DNA of 64,000 bases, taken from Chryseobacterium arthrosphaerae (GTDB lineage Bacteria; Bacteroidota; Bacteroidia; Flavobacteriales; Weeksellaceae). The translations under genes were made by a program, and so were the position numbers. Positions 8,648 to 18,099 of this stretch are shown here, one piece after another (positions within the stretch are counted from its first letter, which is position 1; every line of letters begins with the position of its first letter). The notes below the pieces were generated by a model, which was not told where the DNA came from, did not search any database, and was given only the letters and a program-made list of their open reading frames with translations. The stretch covers positions 1,984,001 to 2,048,000 of the forward strand of contig NZ_MAYG01000001.1 of the NCBI RefSeq assembly GCF_001684965.1. The letters run 5' to 3'.

Positions 8648-9682
8648 TTACTTCCACAGGATATTTTCCACGACTTTTTTCATACCATTGCATTGATCTT
8701 CATTGGTAAAATACACATATCCAAATTTCTTATCAGGGTCAATCATAAATGAAGAAGTATATCCCAGATTATTTCCTCCGTGCCAATAATTGAGTTTACC
8801 GTTTAACTTTATGACAGCCATACCCAAAGTCCATGAATCAACACCAAAATATTCCCTTATCGGACTGTCTTGATCCAAGGTAACAACAGGTTCAAACATT
8901 TCACTGAAATTCAGTTTCTTGTTCATTAAATGAATCAGGAATTCTGAATAATTACGGGTATTTGCCAATAAACCTCCAGCAGGGTCAAAAGAGCTTCTGT
9001 CTCTTTCGTCTTTTACAAAATGTTTTTTTTGATAGCCGTCTGCAAGGTTTTTCTCCACCTCCGGAGTGATTACAAAATGGAAATCATTCAGCTTTAATTC
9101 TTTTGCAACTTTATTCTGAAAAACAGCATCCAGATTTTTAAATGAAGTATTGCTGAGTTTCGCAATCACTCTGCCAAGATAGACATAAGCTTCACCTGAA
9201 TAGGAGAACTGCTTTCCCGGTTCAGATTGCAATTGCATTTTTCCGGTTTCGCTCCAGTTGGGTAACCCGGTTGTATGGCTTAAAACCATTTTGGCTGTGA
9301 TTTTTTTATACCTTTCATCTTCGATATTATCTGCCGGTAAATACTCAAACAAAGGCCTGTTTAGATCTAATCGTCCCTCTTTAGCTAATTGAAGGACGAA
9401 TAAAGCAAAGACAGGCTTTGATAAAGATGCTGCTTCAAAAAAGGTTGATGGGGTTACCTTTTTCTTCGAAAGGGTATTGGCTACACCCAATCCTTTATTA
9501 AAAACAATTTTTCCATTATTGATAATGGCAATAGACATTCCCTGAACTTGTAATGAATCCATTGCTTTTTTTATTTTTCCCTGAAATTCAGCATCACTTA
9601 ATTGCTTTCCATTAAAGGTTTTAATCTGACCAAAACTGATCCGGCTTATTAAAATAAGTACTAATAATACATATTTTGTCAT
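8648..9682 (-). CDS. Secreted serine hydrolase, beta-lactamase/class C family
   Basis: The protein has 344 residues from the ATG at 9680-9682. That start is preferred over one 38 codons upstream because it begins a clean signal peptide (MTKYVLLVLILISRISFG) and follows an AGAGAG stretch. Catalytic motifs of the serine beta-lactamase/DD-peptidase fold are visible: S-L-S-K (86-89), Y-S-G (161-163) and H-G-G near residue 305. Members include class C beta-lactamases, esterases and D-aminopeptidases. The second motif is YSG rather than the YxN of true AmpC enzymes, so peptidase or esterase activity is at least as likely as drug hydrolysis. It stands alone and is divergent from the TonB receptor gene. 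Confidence 0.85.
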   Translation of the reverse strand: MTKYVLLVLILISRISFGQIKTFNGKQLSDAEFQGKIKKAMDSLQVQGMSIAIINNGKIVFNKGLGVANTLSKKKVTPSTFFEAASLSKPVFALFVLQLAKEGRLDLNRPLFEYLPADNIEDERYKKITAKMVLSHTTGLPNWSETGKMQLQSEPGKQFSYSGEAYVYLGRVIAKLSNTSFKNLDAVFQNKVAKELKLNDFHFVITPEVEKNLADGYQKKHFVKDERDRSSFDPAGGLLANTRNYSEFLIHLMNKKLNFSEMFEPVVTLDQDSPIREYFGVDSWTLGMAVIKLNGKLNYWHGGNNLGYTSSFMIDPDKKFGYVYFTNEDQCNGMKKVVENILWK

Positions 9683-9880
9683 GTTTTTTCTCTCTTTTAT
9701 GGAGTTTTGTACAATGTTTTGCAGCTTGTGAAGGAACTGAAAAGCAAACACGAAATTTTTCATGGTAATTCTGGTTAAATTATCAGCTTTATTCAAGAAA
9801 CTGACGAAAGTTACGATTTAAAACATAAATCCTGTTTCATTTTCCTGACAAAATCCATTTTAATAAAACTAATAATTCCA

Positions 9881-9947
9881 AATAATATATTATTTAGAAT
9901 AAGTAAAAATAACATATCTTTGCACCCGTCATATTCTAAGTAATATG
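9881..9947 (+). promoter_or_regulatory. Promoter with flanking inverted sites, TonB receptor at 9982
   Basis: A TATCTTTG -7 element lies at 9915-9922. It is flanked by TTAGAATA (9894-9901) and its exact complement TATTCTAA (9932-9939). The downstream copy lies inside a dyad CATATT-N6-AATATG (9930-9947), and a perfect palindrome AATAATATATTATT lies at 9881-9894. Such an arrangement suits a repressor that loops over or blocks the promoter; for an iron-type receptor Fur is an obvious candidate, but that is inference. Confidence 0.55.
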
Positions 9948-9981
9948 TAATTAAAAACCTTGTACCGTAGCATTCACAGCA

Positions 9982-12333
9982 ATGAAAATGAACCCATCCA
10001 ATATGGCTAAGATTACAGCCGCTTTTTTATATTTTTCTTATTCGTTATCCTCAAAAGTTTCTGCAGAGGTTCCCTTTATTTCGGAAAATTCCTTCAATAA
10101 ATATTCGTTTCAGGTACAGCAAAAAGGAAATGTAAGCGGTCGTATCGTCAATGCACAGGGGAAACCTTTGGCCAACGTACAGCTTCAGTTAACCGGGATA
10201 GGAAATACCCGGTCTGATAAAGAAGGTTATTTTAAATTTGAAGGGGTAATGTATGGAAAATATGAGCTGGTAATCAGCTTAGAGGGTTTTGAAAGCACAA
10301 CCCGATCTGTTGAAGTGTATGAAGAGCATTACCAATTGACTGAACCGCTTGTCATGCAAATACAAACTGAAAGTCATAATCTGGATGAAGTGGTGGTTAC
10401 GGCGAGCAGGTTGGCAGAACACATTGATGAAGTTCCGTCATCAATAACCTATATTGGTGGTAAGACGCTTGACCAGCAGAGACAGATCAATGATAACCTG
10501 CCTTCTATCCTGATGCAGAAGGTACCCAGCATATCCCCCAGCGAAGAGAGCCAGAATAACTTCATTGCCAAAATCCGTGGACGTAACTTTTTGGTACTGA
10601 TTGACGGTATCCCGCAGTCTACCCCTTTGCGTAACGGCGGACGTGACCTGCGTACTATTGATGCCAGTGCTATAGATCACATTGAAGTCATCAATGGTGC
10701 CACGGCAATGTATGGAAACGGAGCTGCAGGAGGCGTGATCAACTATATTACCAAAAAACCGAAAAAAGGTAAAAAGCTGAGTTCATCCACTTATCTCAAT
10801 AATTCAATGAGCCTTGTAAGACCTTCCAAAACCTATGGCTACAATATCGCACAGGTTTTTTCCGGACAGGTGGGAAAATGGGATTACGTAGTACAGGGTA
10901 AAATGGGCCGTACCGGTGTCATCCGGAGTTCAGATGCGACAATTATAAGCCCTTTTTACGGACTGGGTGAAACTATGTCTTATAATACACTGGCTAAAAT
11001 CGGTTACCAGATTGCCCCTGACCATCATATAGAACTGATGGGGAACTATTACCGCAGCTTACAGGACAGCAAATATGCAGGCACTACTGGTAAGTTCGGA
11101 CAGTCACCGGCAGTTGCCATTCCTTCCGATGTGGTGGCTAATGGCGGTACCCCTTATAACAAAGCATTACATCTGAAGTATGACGGTCAATACGGAAAAA
11201 CAGCTGCCAATCTGAGCTTATATTACGAAGATATGAATACGGTTTTTGAAACGTATAATCAAAACTATTCAGACCACACGGGAGCCAGGCTGAATTTCAA
11301 TACTCCTTTCCAGCTTGGTGCAACTTCCAATATCTCCCTTATTTATGGTATAGACCTGCTGAAAGACCATACGGTGCAGAAAACGCTGAAAGACGAGCTG
11401 GTAACTCCGGATATGAATATGAATAATCTCGCCCTATACGTTCAGAGTAAGGTAAACTTAGGCCCTGACTGGATTTTAAAAGGAGGAATTCGTTATGAAA
11501 ACATCCGGTTTAACGTCGGGGACCTGACCAAAAACGGGAAGCTGACCACCGGTGAAAATAACCGTTCGGATGCTTTTGTATTTAACCTGGCAACACGATA
11601 TAACAAATACAGCTATTTACAGCCTTTCGCTTCCTTTTCACAAGGATACTCAATTGGTGATGTCGGGCTTATTCTACGGAATGGCGTACCTTTGAGCCAG
11701 ATTGATCCTAAGCCTGTTGTCGTCAATAATTTCGAATTCGGGATCAATGGTAAGATGAATGTATGGGACTATCAGCTGACAGGCTATTACAGTACTTCCA
11801 AAAAAGGAACTACATTCGCTGAAACTTCCGTCCCGGGTAATTACGAGCTGAGCCAGGTACCCCAGCGTATTTACGGAGTAGAATTTGTTGCCAACGTTAA
11901 ACCTGTCCGGTGGCTGACAGCGGGTACCGTGCTTGGTTATATGGATGGCCGTCAGGATTTGAAAAATGAAGGACATTTCAAGGACAAGCTGGACAATTCC
12001 ATTATTTCACCTTTCAAAATCAATCTGAATGTTGATTTTAAGTTAACCGAACAGTGGAATGTCTATCTGCAATACCTGCATTTAGGCGGAAGGGATGTGT
12101 TTCCCGCTGAAGCCTATAACTATGGAAAATACCCTATTTCAGGATATAATCTTGTAGATCTGCAGACAAAATATAAGTATCAGAACTTCACGTTCATGTT
12201 TTCTGTCAATAATCTGCTCAATGCCGATTATTATCCCGTACATGCAGAAGTAAGAGGAGCCACCAATGAAGGCCGCTACTATATCAAAGGCTCAGGAACC
12301 GTAGCCAGCCTGGGAATACAATTCGATCTTTAA
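9982..12333 (+). CDS. TonB-dependent receptor with carboxypeptidase-like N-domain
   Basis: The protein has 783 residues. A signal peptide is followed by a carboxypeptidase-regulatory-like beta-sandwich (GNVSGRIVNAQGKPLANVQL to about residue 130), a TonB-box region (LDEVVVTASR), a plug domain (about 145-255, with KIRGRNFLVLIDGIPQ, IEVINGATAMYGNGAAGGVINYITKKP) and a beta-barrel ending in a C-terminal aromatic-type strand (ASLGIQFDL). Known members import iron chelates, haem, vitamin B12 or sugars. There is no SusD partner next to it, so an iron or cofactor ligand is more likely than a glycan. It is monocistronic, with its own promoter and a strong terminator. Confidence 0.88.
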   Translation: MKMNPSNMAKITAAFLYFSYSLSSKVSAEVPFISENSFNKYSFQVQQKGNVSGRIVNAQGKPLANVQLQLTGIGNTRSDKEGYFKFEGVMYGKYELVISLEGFESTTRSVEVYEEHYQLTEPLVMQIQTESHNLDEVVVTASRLAEHIDEVPSSITYIGGKTLDQQRQINDNLPSILMQKVPSISPSEESQNNFIAKIRGRNFLVLIDGIPQSTPLRNGGRDLRTIDASAIDHIEVINGATAMYGNGAAGGVINYITKKPKKGKKLSSSTYLNNSMSLVRPSKTYGYNIAQVFSGQVGKWDYVVQGKMGRTGVIRSSDATIISPFYGLGETMSYNTLAKIGYQIAPDHHIELMGNYYRSLQDSKYAGTTGKFGQSPAVAIPSDVVANGGTPYNKALHLKYDGQYGKTAANLSLYYEDMNTVFETYNQNYSDHTGARLNFNTPFQLGATSNISLIYGIDLLKDHTVQKTLKDELVTPDMNMNNLALYVQSKVNLGPDWILKGGIRYENIRFNVGDLTKNGKLTTGENNRSDAFVFNLATRYNKYSYLQPFASFSQGYSIGDVGLILRNGVPLSQIDPKPVVVNNFEFGINGKMNVWDYQLTGYYSTSKKGTTFAETSVPGNYELSQVPQRIYGVEFVANVKPVRWLTAGTVLGYMDGRQDLKNEGHFKDKLDNSIISPFKINLNVDFKLTEQWNVYLQYLHLGGRDVFPAEAYNYGKYPISGYNLVDLQTKYKYQNFTFMFSVNNLLNADYYPVHAEVRGATNEGRYYIKGSGTVASLGIQFDL

Positions 12334-12439
12334 GCTTATTAAAAAACGAACCAACTGATCATCAGTACTGAATTCTTTGGCAAAACAGACAAAAGTATTT
12401 GTAGTCCGGGAATTATCATTTTGGTACTCAACTTCTATA

Positions 12440-12479
12440 AAACAATAGGCACCCATTTCTCAGCGGGTGCCTATTGTTT
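12440..12479. terminator. Bidirectional terminator between TonB receptor and TPR-AraC gene
   Basis: A perfect 15-bp stem, 12440-12454 with 12465-12479 (AAACAATAGGCACCC and complement), with a 10-base loop. It has A/T flanks on both sides and lies between two converging genes. Confidence 0.85.
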
Positions 12480-12494
12480 ATGCGGACAGAATCT

Positions 12495-14174
12495 TTATTG
12501 TGCTTCTTCTTTTAACTGATTGATAAAATAAGAAGGCGTAAAACCCGTCTGCTGTTTAAAAGCATTCACAAAAACCCTTGGTGTGGCATATCCGCACTCT
12601 TCGGCGAGGGATGCAATTTTATACTCCCTGTACACCGGGTTTTCATAAAGCATCCTGATGATATAATTGATGCGAAGCTCGTTGATATAACTTGTGAAAT
12701 TATGGTTCTTGTAGTTTTTTATAACTTCTGAAAGGTATTTTGTGTTGGTTGAAAGGCTGTTAGCCATCCAGGTAAGGTTTAAATCTGTTCTCAGATATTT
12801 CTTTGAAGTTTCAAATTTTTCAAGCTTAAGAAGCAGAACTTTTGCGGTCTCATCAGTAATTGTAATAGACGGCCTGGTCTTATCATGTGCACTGTCCACT
12901 TTCGGTGGTAACTCGTGTTTATCTGACTGCTTTTCACTATTTAATTTAGCAATTAATTCTTCGTAATTCCTGTGAAGATTTATATTTTTTCTTCTCCAGA
13001 GCAGACTTGTAACGATTGCAGCAAGAAGAAACAGGACTATAATAGTAGTCAGTTGTTTTTTTGAAATTGCCTTATGTTCATTGACCTCATCCGTAACCAT
13101 CTTTTTCATGGTCAAATTAGCAGTCTTTTTCTCTTCGTAATTTAGACTGTCACTGAGAGCCGTAAATTTTTCTCTGTAGAATTCTGCCTTTTCATTATCA
13201 CCTATCTTCAGATATGCCTGAAGAAGATGTTCATAGGTTTGTTTTCTTTCATGAGGAAAAGAATGTTGCTTCTCAAATTTTAATGCATTTGTGGCATACT
13301 CAATTGCTTTTTGATACAATTTTTTCTTAATATATAATTTACTTAGCTCATTGAAAGTTTCAGCTTTTTGTACAGGATCTGTTTTGTATTTCTTGTTTTC
13401 ATAAATATTTTTTGCATTTAAAAGGTACTTCTCTGCCGTTTCAAGATCATTGCGTTTTATATAAGAATAACCTACAGACATCGATAAGTACGCAATCAAT
13501 CCATACTTATCATCAATAGATACTTCCGTATTTTTATCACTTATCGTTTTAGCTACTTCAAAGCCTTTAAGATAATTAGATAAAATCGTATCGCTTATCC
13601 CCGGCTCTTTTTCTTTATTTTCGTAGTATATATTAATATTCTCATAACTAAAAGCTAATTGATGCTTTCTTCGATCTTCATTTTCAATTTGCTTTGCGTA
13701 TCTGATTGCTTCCTCGAAATCTTTTAAACTGGCATCATTTAAGCCTACATATCCTAAGGCTAAAGCACTTCTACGGTAAATACTGGAAATGTATCCATAA
13801 AGATCTCTTTTGGTTTTGGCTGCTATTTTTAATTCGTTTGCCAGGTCTATTGTCTTTTTATATTCACCTTGTCCAAGATAAACAGATGTAAGAGCATACC
13901 CACTTCGGAGTACCCCCCATTCATATCCTACCTTTTTTGACTCTGACATTAGTTTGAGTAATAACTTTTCCTGTTTAGGAGAAGTATAAGTTTTACTTTC
14001 TTTACTATTCTCATCCAGTTGTCTGTCAATAGATTTTTCCTTCGGCGTAGTACCAGATGGTCTATTCTGAGCAAGGGTAATATTAAAAGAGTAAAGTAGA
14101 ATAAAAAGATAAAATGATTTTCTCACACAATGAATGAAACAGAGGAAAAAAAATAAAAAAAATTTTTTCATCAT
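12495..14174 (-). CDS. Membrane-bound TPR sensor/AraC-family regulator
   Basis: The protein has 559 residues. N-terminal hydrophobic signal/anchor (1-36), TPR repeats (about 60-345, for example YKTDPVQKAETFNELSKLYIKKKLYQKAIEYA), a transmembrane helix (about 373-391, TTIIVLFLLAAIVTSLLW), a charged linker, and an AraC HTH domain (about 440-555) ending GYATPRVFVNAFKQQTGFTPSYFI. This is the Bacteroidota arrangement in which a periplasmic TPR domain senses a signal and the cytoplasmic AraC domain binds DNA. It converges on the TonB receptor gene. The target is unknown, although the neighbouring surface-protein genes are candidates. Confidence 0.85.
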   Translation of the reverse strand: MMKKFFLFFFLCFIHCVRKSFYLFILLYSFNITLAQNRPSGTTPKEKSIDRQLDENSKESKTYTSPKQEKLLLKLMSESKKVGYEWGVLRSGYALTSVYLGQGEYKKTIDLANELKIAAKTKRDLYGYISSIYRRSALALGYVGLNDASLKDFEEAIRYAKQIENEDRRKHQLAFSYENINIYYENKEKEPGISDTILSNYLKGFEVAKTISDKNTEVSIDDKYGLIAYLSMSVGYSYIKRNDLETAEKYLLNAKNIYENKKYKTDPVQKAETFNELSKLYIKKKLYQKAIEYATNALKFEKQHSFPHERKQTYEHLLQAYLKIGDNEKAEFYREKFTALSDSLNYEEKKTANLTMKKMVTDEVNEHKAISKKQLTTIIVLFLLAAIVTSLLWRRKNINLHRNYEELIAKLNSEKQSDKHELPPKVDSAHDKTRPSITITDETAKVLLLKLEKFETSKKYLRTDLNLTWMANSLSTNTKYLSEVIKNYKNHNFTSYINELRINYIIRMLYENPVYREYKIASLAEECGYATPRVFVNAFKQQTGFTPSYFINQLKEEAQ

Positions 14175-14355
14175 AAATTAGTTTTTATAGTATTAATTCA
14201 ATATAAAAAAAAACAATCATTCGTAAAAATATTCATATAAAGCTAGTCAACTATTCTCTATAAGTATATTGATATTAAACATTACTTTCTTTAGTTCAAT
14301 GCTTCATGAGCTCTTAGCTGATTGATTTTTCGCTGTTAAATATTTATCATTTGAG

Positions 14356-14363
14356 CAAATTTA
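14356..14363 (-). promoter_or_regulatory. Possible -7 element for the TPR-AraC gene
   Basis: The minus strand reads TAAATTTG, matching TAnnTTTG, about 180 bases before the start codon. The rest of the gene-free stretch 14175-14559 is AT-rich with no other structure that I can support. Confidence 0.35.
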
Positions 14364-14559
14364 ATGAAATATATTTCCCAAAAACACGAATGCCTATTTG
14401 GGATTTTTCTGTTTTAAAACAAAAACCGCAATAATTTTCAAACCATTGATTTTCAGTATAGAATATTTGTAAAACCGCTCAAACAGTACGTGAAACTTTC
14501 CGAATTGTTCCTGTATCGGGCTTGTGTAGATGTTGTGGTAGCTATAATATTGCATCAAA

Positions 14560-15165
14560 ATGAAAACCGATTCTGAAAATAACATGATGAACCAACTCTT
14601 CTCTCTGCATTTCATTGGAGGGGGAAGATTTTTCTTATTGCTCCTGCTGTTCATCAACTTTCAGATCACTCAGGCCGTTTCCAGGCATGATGATACCACC
14701 TCATCAGACAGTTCTACTCCTTCAGCCACCCTATTCATATCAGAAGGTACCGTGGTTTCAGGAATGGAAAAAGTATATATTCCTCAGCCCAAAAAAGAGA
14801 AAACAAGAAAAAAGGCTAAAAGAAAAGAGTCTTCCATATCCGTCAAAGGAAAACAAAAGAAGAATGAAAACCTTTCTCAGCCTGTCAGAAACAGCAATAG
14901 GAATGTATTGATTTTCAGCAGCAATAATCAGTCAGATACCTCCCTGCTGTCTGTTTCTGACAGTGACAAGCAGATTGTCATGCCCAATCAGCATACAATG
15001 AAATTTCTTCTGCCGGATACTGAAAACAAAATACCGGCTTTCATTCATCTATTGGATATTTTTCTGAAAAAAGCACATCATGATCAGTCGTTTTCCAATC
15101 TGAGCTTGTTCCGAAATTTCAACCGCCCGCCACCATTCATCCCAAAGGCTCCCTTCAGTTCTTAG
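14560..15165 (+). CDS. Secreted lysine-rich hypothetical protein
   Basis: A 201-residue protein with a hydrophobic signal segment at about 17-40 (GGGRFFLLLLLFINFQITQAV). A Ser/Thr-rich region follows, then a strongly basic stretch (KKEKTRKKAKRKESS, about 78-92), and it ends in NRPPPFIPKAPF. I do not recognise a family. The proline-rich ending resembles that of the small protein at 2107-2460. It precedes a series of secreted surface proteins in the same direction. A reading frame on the opposite strand (14394-14657) overlaps it; the plus-strand frame is preferred for its signal peptide. Confidence 0.55.
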   Translation: MKTDSENNMMNQLFSLHFIGGGRFFLLLLLFINFQITQAVSRHDDTTSSDSSTPSATLFISEGTVVSGMEKVYIPQPKKEKTRKKAKRKESSISVKGKQKKNENLSQPVRNSNRNVLIFSSNNQSDTSLLSVSDSDKQIVMPNQHTMKFLLPDTENKIPAFIHLLDIFLKKAHHDQSFSNLSLFRNFNRPPPFIPKAPFSS

Positions 15166-15481
15166 GATAGCTTCCATTCTTTATTTCAACGAAAAATTCA
15201 ACAGGGTTCATACTCATTCGCCGGTTTCATCCGATGCGAACAGGAATCATCATTTCCTCACTTGAGCGAAACGCCGGTAATATCCATCTGTATGTTTCAC
15301 AGAATACCCTGGATTGAAATTCAGAAAAACAAGACCAGCTACAATAGAATATTCATTGGTAAAACTTCGGTGAAAATAACGGAGCAATAAAAATCCCCAT
15401 GAATCTAAGCCTCATAGAAAATATTTGAATTAAAAAAACACATCAGGTATCGTCCTGTCATATAATTTAAACCCTTTTAAA
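15166..15481. other. Gene-free stretch before the surface-protein run
   Basis: About 315 bases; no reading frame, hairpin or promoter match that I can defend. Confidence 0.3.
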
Positions 15482-17311
15482 ATGAAAAAAAACACAATTT
15501 TATTATCGATGTTCCTTATTGGCGTGAATGCCTTTGGACAGGTGGGCATTAATACTGCCAACCCGCATCCCAGCGCCTCATTGGAGCTGGCCTCTACCAA
15601 TAAGGCTCTCTATCTGAACAGGGTCGCCAGTACAACGGTGATCAACAATCCACAATCCGGAATGATCATCTATGACCTCACGGATAAGTGCATAAAAGCA
15701 TACCAGGGAAGTCCCGCAGGATGGTCAGGCTGTATTGCAGGAAGCAGCGGACTTACAGGCTCGGTTATGAACCTTAATTGTGCCGGTGCTTATTTTACAC
15801 CAAGCTTTGCAACCGTGGGCCAGGCTTATACCGGAAACTTAACCGTACCCTACAGCGGTGGTAACGGCGGGATATATCCTTCACAAACCTTTACGGTGAA
15901 CGGCCTTACCTTCAACCTTCCCATGGGAGTTTTTGCCACAGGAGATGGCAATGTAGTCTATACTGTCACCGGAACTCCGGCCACTGCCGGAACGACTTCA
16001 GTAAATATTACCATTGGCGGACAGAGCTGTTCCGGAGCCAATGCGATCTCCCTTACGGTGAATCCGGCAACAGGCAATCCCGGCGGCGTATTGCCCGGAA
16101 CCGTTACACTGGCACAGAACAGCCGCTATTGGGTAGCTTCGGCATATGACAACGACTATATGCCTTATACCCAACCCACAACCCCAGCCACCACTGCCGT
16201 CATCAATGCAGATGGCACCCCGGATACCTTGGTGGATGTACAGGGAACCGTTCCTACTACAGGCATCACGGTGTATATCCCGGCTACTGTTACAGGAAGC
16301 GGAGGTACCGTGGCAGCATGGAGCAGCACCGCTACCATTCCGGCAAACCTTACACAGAATGGTGTAGCCACACAGGTAACATTATCCTGGGCAACACAAA
16401 ACCTCACAGCCAGCAATACCTCTCTGGTTGCTACCATAAAAGCGGTTGGAAATGATCTGCTTGCCAAGAAACTGGACCTCAATGCAGGGATAGGAAATAA
16501 TTATCTGGGATTATTGTTGGGAACTTTCCAATACCCTTACAACACATCAGGAGCGCTCACCACTTACCAGTTACGGGATATCCCAGGTATACCGGACCGA
16601 ATGTTCGGGCAGGTGGACAACGCCGGCAAATATGAACATAATTTCCTTTACCTTCCTGTGCAGGCAGAAGACGGCAAAATATGGCTGAACAACAACTTAG
16701 GGGCTAATTATGCCGATATAGACAATCCTTTATTTAACCTTACCCAACAGGCAACTAACCAGAACGATATCAATGCAATGGGATCCCTCTTTCAATGGGG
16801 TAGAAAAGCTGATGGACATGAGCTTATAACAAGAAATCTTAGTATCTCAAGCCAGCCGACTTATAAATATGGAGTGATAACAGGACAGGCACCAACATGG
16901 TCTCCCAATCAACCTAACAGGATAAATTATGCAAGCAGCTTTGAATGGACATCACTTACGACACCCCCACCAGGAAACCGATGGCTGGCATCATCTCCAA
17001 ATAATCCATGCCCCCAAGGCTTCAAGGTACCTATACGAACAGAATGGCAGGCAGTGATCACTGCTTCCGGCAGTGGAGGTATCTATGCAACCAACAAAAA
17101 ACTGAAATTAACCAATGGTGGAGAAGGTAGCGCTCACAGTATTAATACGGGTGTATTCAATACAACAACTGACCACTATATGGTAGCAGATGGTTATTCC
17201 ACTGCTGGTGGCGGTGGTACTTCTCATGTGGACGGAGGCATCGTTTACACCAGCAGCACAGGTAATAATAGTCCTGGTATTGGTGGTTCTGTACGCTGCA
17301 TCCAGGAATAA
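15482..17311 (+). CDS. Secreted surface protein with FISUMP-like C-terminal domain
   Basis: A 609-residue protein. It has a signal peptide (MKKNTILLSMFLIGVNAFGQ) followed by VGINTANPHPSASLEL and the short module NPQSGMIIYDLTDKCIKAYQ (57-76). An Ig-like Cys-containing domain (about 97-195) and further beta-rich segments come next. The C-terminal region (about 390-609), with IWLNNNLGANYAD, WLASSPNNPCPQGFKVPIRTEWQ and SVRCIQ, resembles the Fibrobacter succinogenes major paralogous (FISUMP) domain. There is no T9SS sorting domain. The next gene encodes a shortened paralogue of its N-terminal third. Role unknown, probably cell-surface. Confidence 0.75.
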   Translation: MKKNTILLSMFLIGVNAFGQVGINTANPHPSASLELASTNKALYLNRVASTTVINNPQSGMIIYDLTDKCIKAYQGSPAGWSGCIAGSSGLTGSVMNLNCAGAYFTPSFATVGQAYTGNLTVPYSGGNGGIYPSQTFTVNGLTFNLPMGVFATGDGNVVYTVTGTPATAGTTSVNITIGGQSCSGANAISLTVNPATGNPGGVLPGTVTLAQNSRYWVASAYDNDYMPYTQPTTPATTAVINADGTPDTLVDVQGTVPTTGITVYIPATVTGSGGTVAAWSSTATIPANLTQNGVATQVTLSWATQNLTASNTSLVATIKAVGNDLLAKKLDLNAGIGNNYLGLLLGTFQYPYNTSGALTTYQLRDIPGIPDRMFGQVDNAGKYEHNFLYLPVQAEDGKIWLNNNLGANYADIDNPLFNLTQQATNQNDINAMGSLFQWGRKADGHELITRNLSISSQPTYKYGVITGQAPTWSPNQPNRINYASSFEWTSLTTPPPGNRWLASSPNNPCPQGFKVPIRTEWQAVITASGSGGIYATNKKLKLTNGGEGSAHSINTGVFNTTTDHYMVADGYSTAGGGGTSHVDGGIVYTSSTGNNSPGIGGSVRCIQE

Positions 17312-17319
17312 TAATTTCC

Positions 17320-17351
17320 AAAAGCCACCTGTCTCAGAGGCAGATGGTTTT
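17320..17351 (+). terminator. Hairpin after the 609-residue surface protein gene
   Basis: AAAAGCCACCTGTCTC pairs with GAGGCAGATGGTTTT allowing G-U pairs and one bulged base, followed by TATTT; 8 bases after the stop. Confidence 0.55.
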
Positions 17352-17387
17352 ATTTCAACGTATTCAAACCTAAATAATTTTAATCCT

Positions 17388-17954
17388 ATGAATAAATATA
17401 TAACGCTCATGCTCGTCATCATGGGAAATGTTGTTTTCTCTCAGGTTGGCATAGGCACTTCTACACCCCATACAAGCTCCGACCTTGACCTGGGTGACAC
17501 CAATAAAGCCCTTTATCTGAACAGGGTATCTGATACATCCGTCATCAACGATCCACAACCAGGTATGATGGTCTTTGATGTATCCGAACAATGTGTAAAG
17601 GCTTACCAGGATTCCCCGGCAAAATGGTCCGGCTGCATGGGTTCAGTATCCGGGACTGTTTCCGGACTTACCTGCTCCTCTGCATCCTTCAGCCCTGCGA
17701 CGGCTACCCAGGGAGCGGTCTATACAGGTACACTCACCATCCCTTACACGGGGGGTAACGGAGGAACGTACCCTTCACAAAGTTTTACACAGAATGGACT
17801 TACCTTCACGCTTACGGCCGGAAACTTCAGTATGGGAAACGGAAATGTGGTTTATAATATCAATGGCACTCCCCTCACTTCCGGAACTACTTCTGTGAAC
17901 ATCACGGCAGGAGGACAGAGCTGCAATGGACTGTCATTACCCGTAAATCCATAG
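17388..17954 (+). CDS. Secreted protein, short paralogue of the 15482 gene product
   Basis: The protein has 188 residues from the ATG at 17388; a longer open frame from 17190 overlaps the previous gene and its terminator and is rejected. Signal peptide MNKYITLMLVIMGNVVFS, then VGIGTSTPHTSSDLDL, the module GMMVFDVSEQCVKAYQ and one Ig-like Cys domain with YTGTLTIPYTGGNGGTYPSQSF. This is nearly parallel to residues 20-195 of the upstream protein, including the same Cys pair. It ends where the upstream protein continues into its FISUMP part, so it looks like a tandem duplicate that lacks, or lost, the C-terminal region. Confidence 0.7.
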   Translation: MNKYITLMLVIMGNVVFSQVGIGTSTPHTSSDLDLGDTNKALYLNRVSDTSVINDPQPGMMVFDVSEQCVKAYQDSPAKWSGCMGSVSGTVSGLTCSSASFSPATATQGAVYTGTLTIPYTGGNGGTYPSQSFTQNGLTFTLTAGNFSMGNGNVVYNINGTPLTSGTTSVNITAGGQSCNGLSLPVNP

Positions 17955-17961
17955 AAATAAT

Positions 17962-18009
17962 AAAGGTCACAACTCCCATCAAAAAAAGGAACCTGAGTTT
18001 GTGGCCTTT
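17962..18009 (+). terminator. Hairpin after the short paralogue gene
   Basis: AAAGGTCACAACTC (17962-17975) pairs with GAGTTTGTGGCCTTT (17995-18009) with one G-U pair and one bulge; loop of 19 bases. Confidence 0.5.
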
Positions 18010-18099
18010 AGTTCTTCAGGAATACAGTAAAGCTTTTTGAAAAGAAACTACATCAATAAACACAACATTCATCCATATCAATAAACTTATTTAAAAATC

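Noticed and set aside
9683..9796. 38-codon upstream extension of the beta-lactamase-like gene
   Set aside because: The extension has no signal peptide character and buries the real one; the ATG at 9680-9682 follows AGAGAG.
14394..14657. Minus-strand 87-codon frame
   Set aside because: Overlaps the plus-strand secreted protein, which has a good signal peptide and a typical ending; no domain visible in the minus frame.
16165..16482. Antisense frames within the surface-protein and RCC1 genes
   Set aside because: They shadow codon-biased repeats on the opposite strand and show no independent start or domain.
17190..17387. Longer start for the 188-residue protein
   Set aside because: Overlaps the FISUMP-like gene and its terminator; the ATG at 17388 gives a proper signal peptide.
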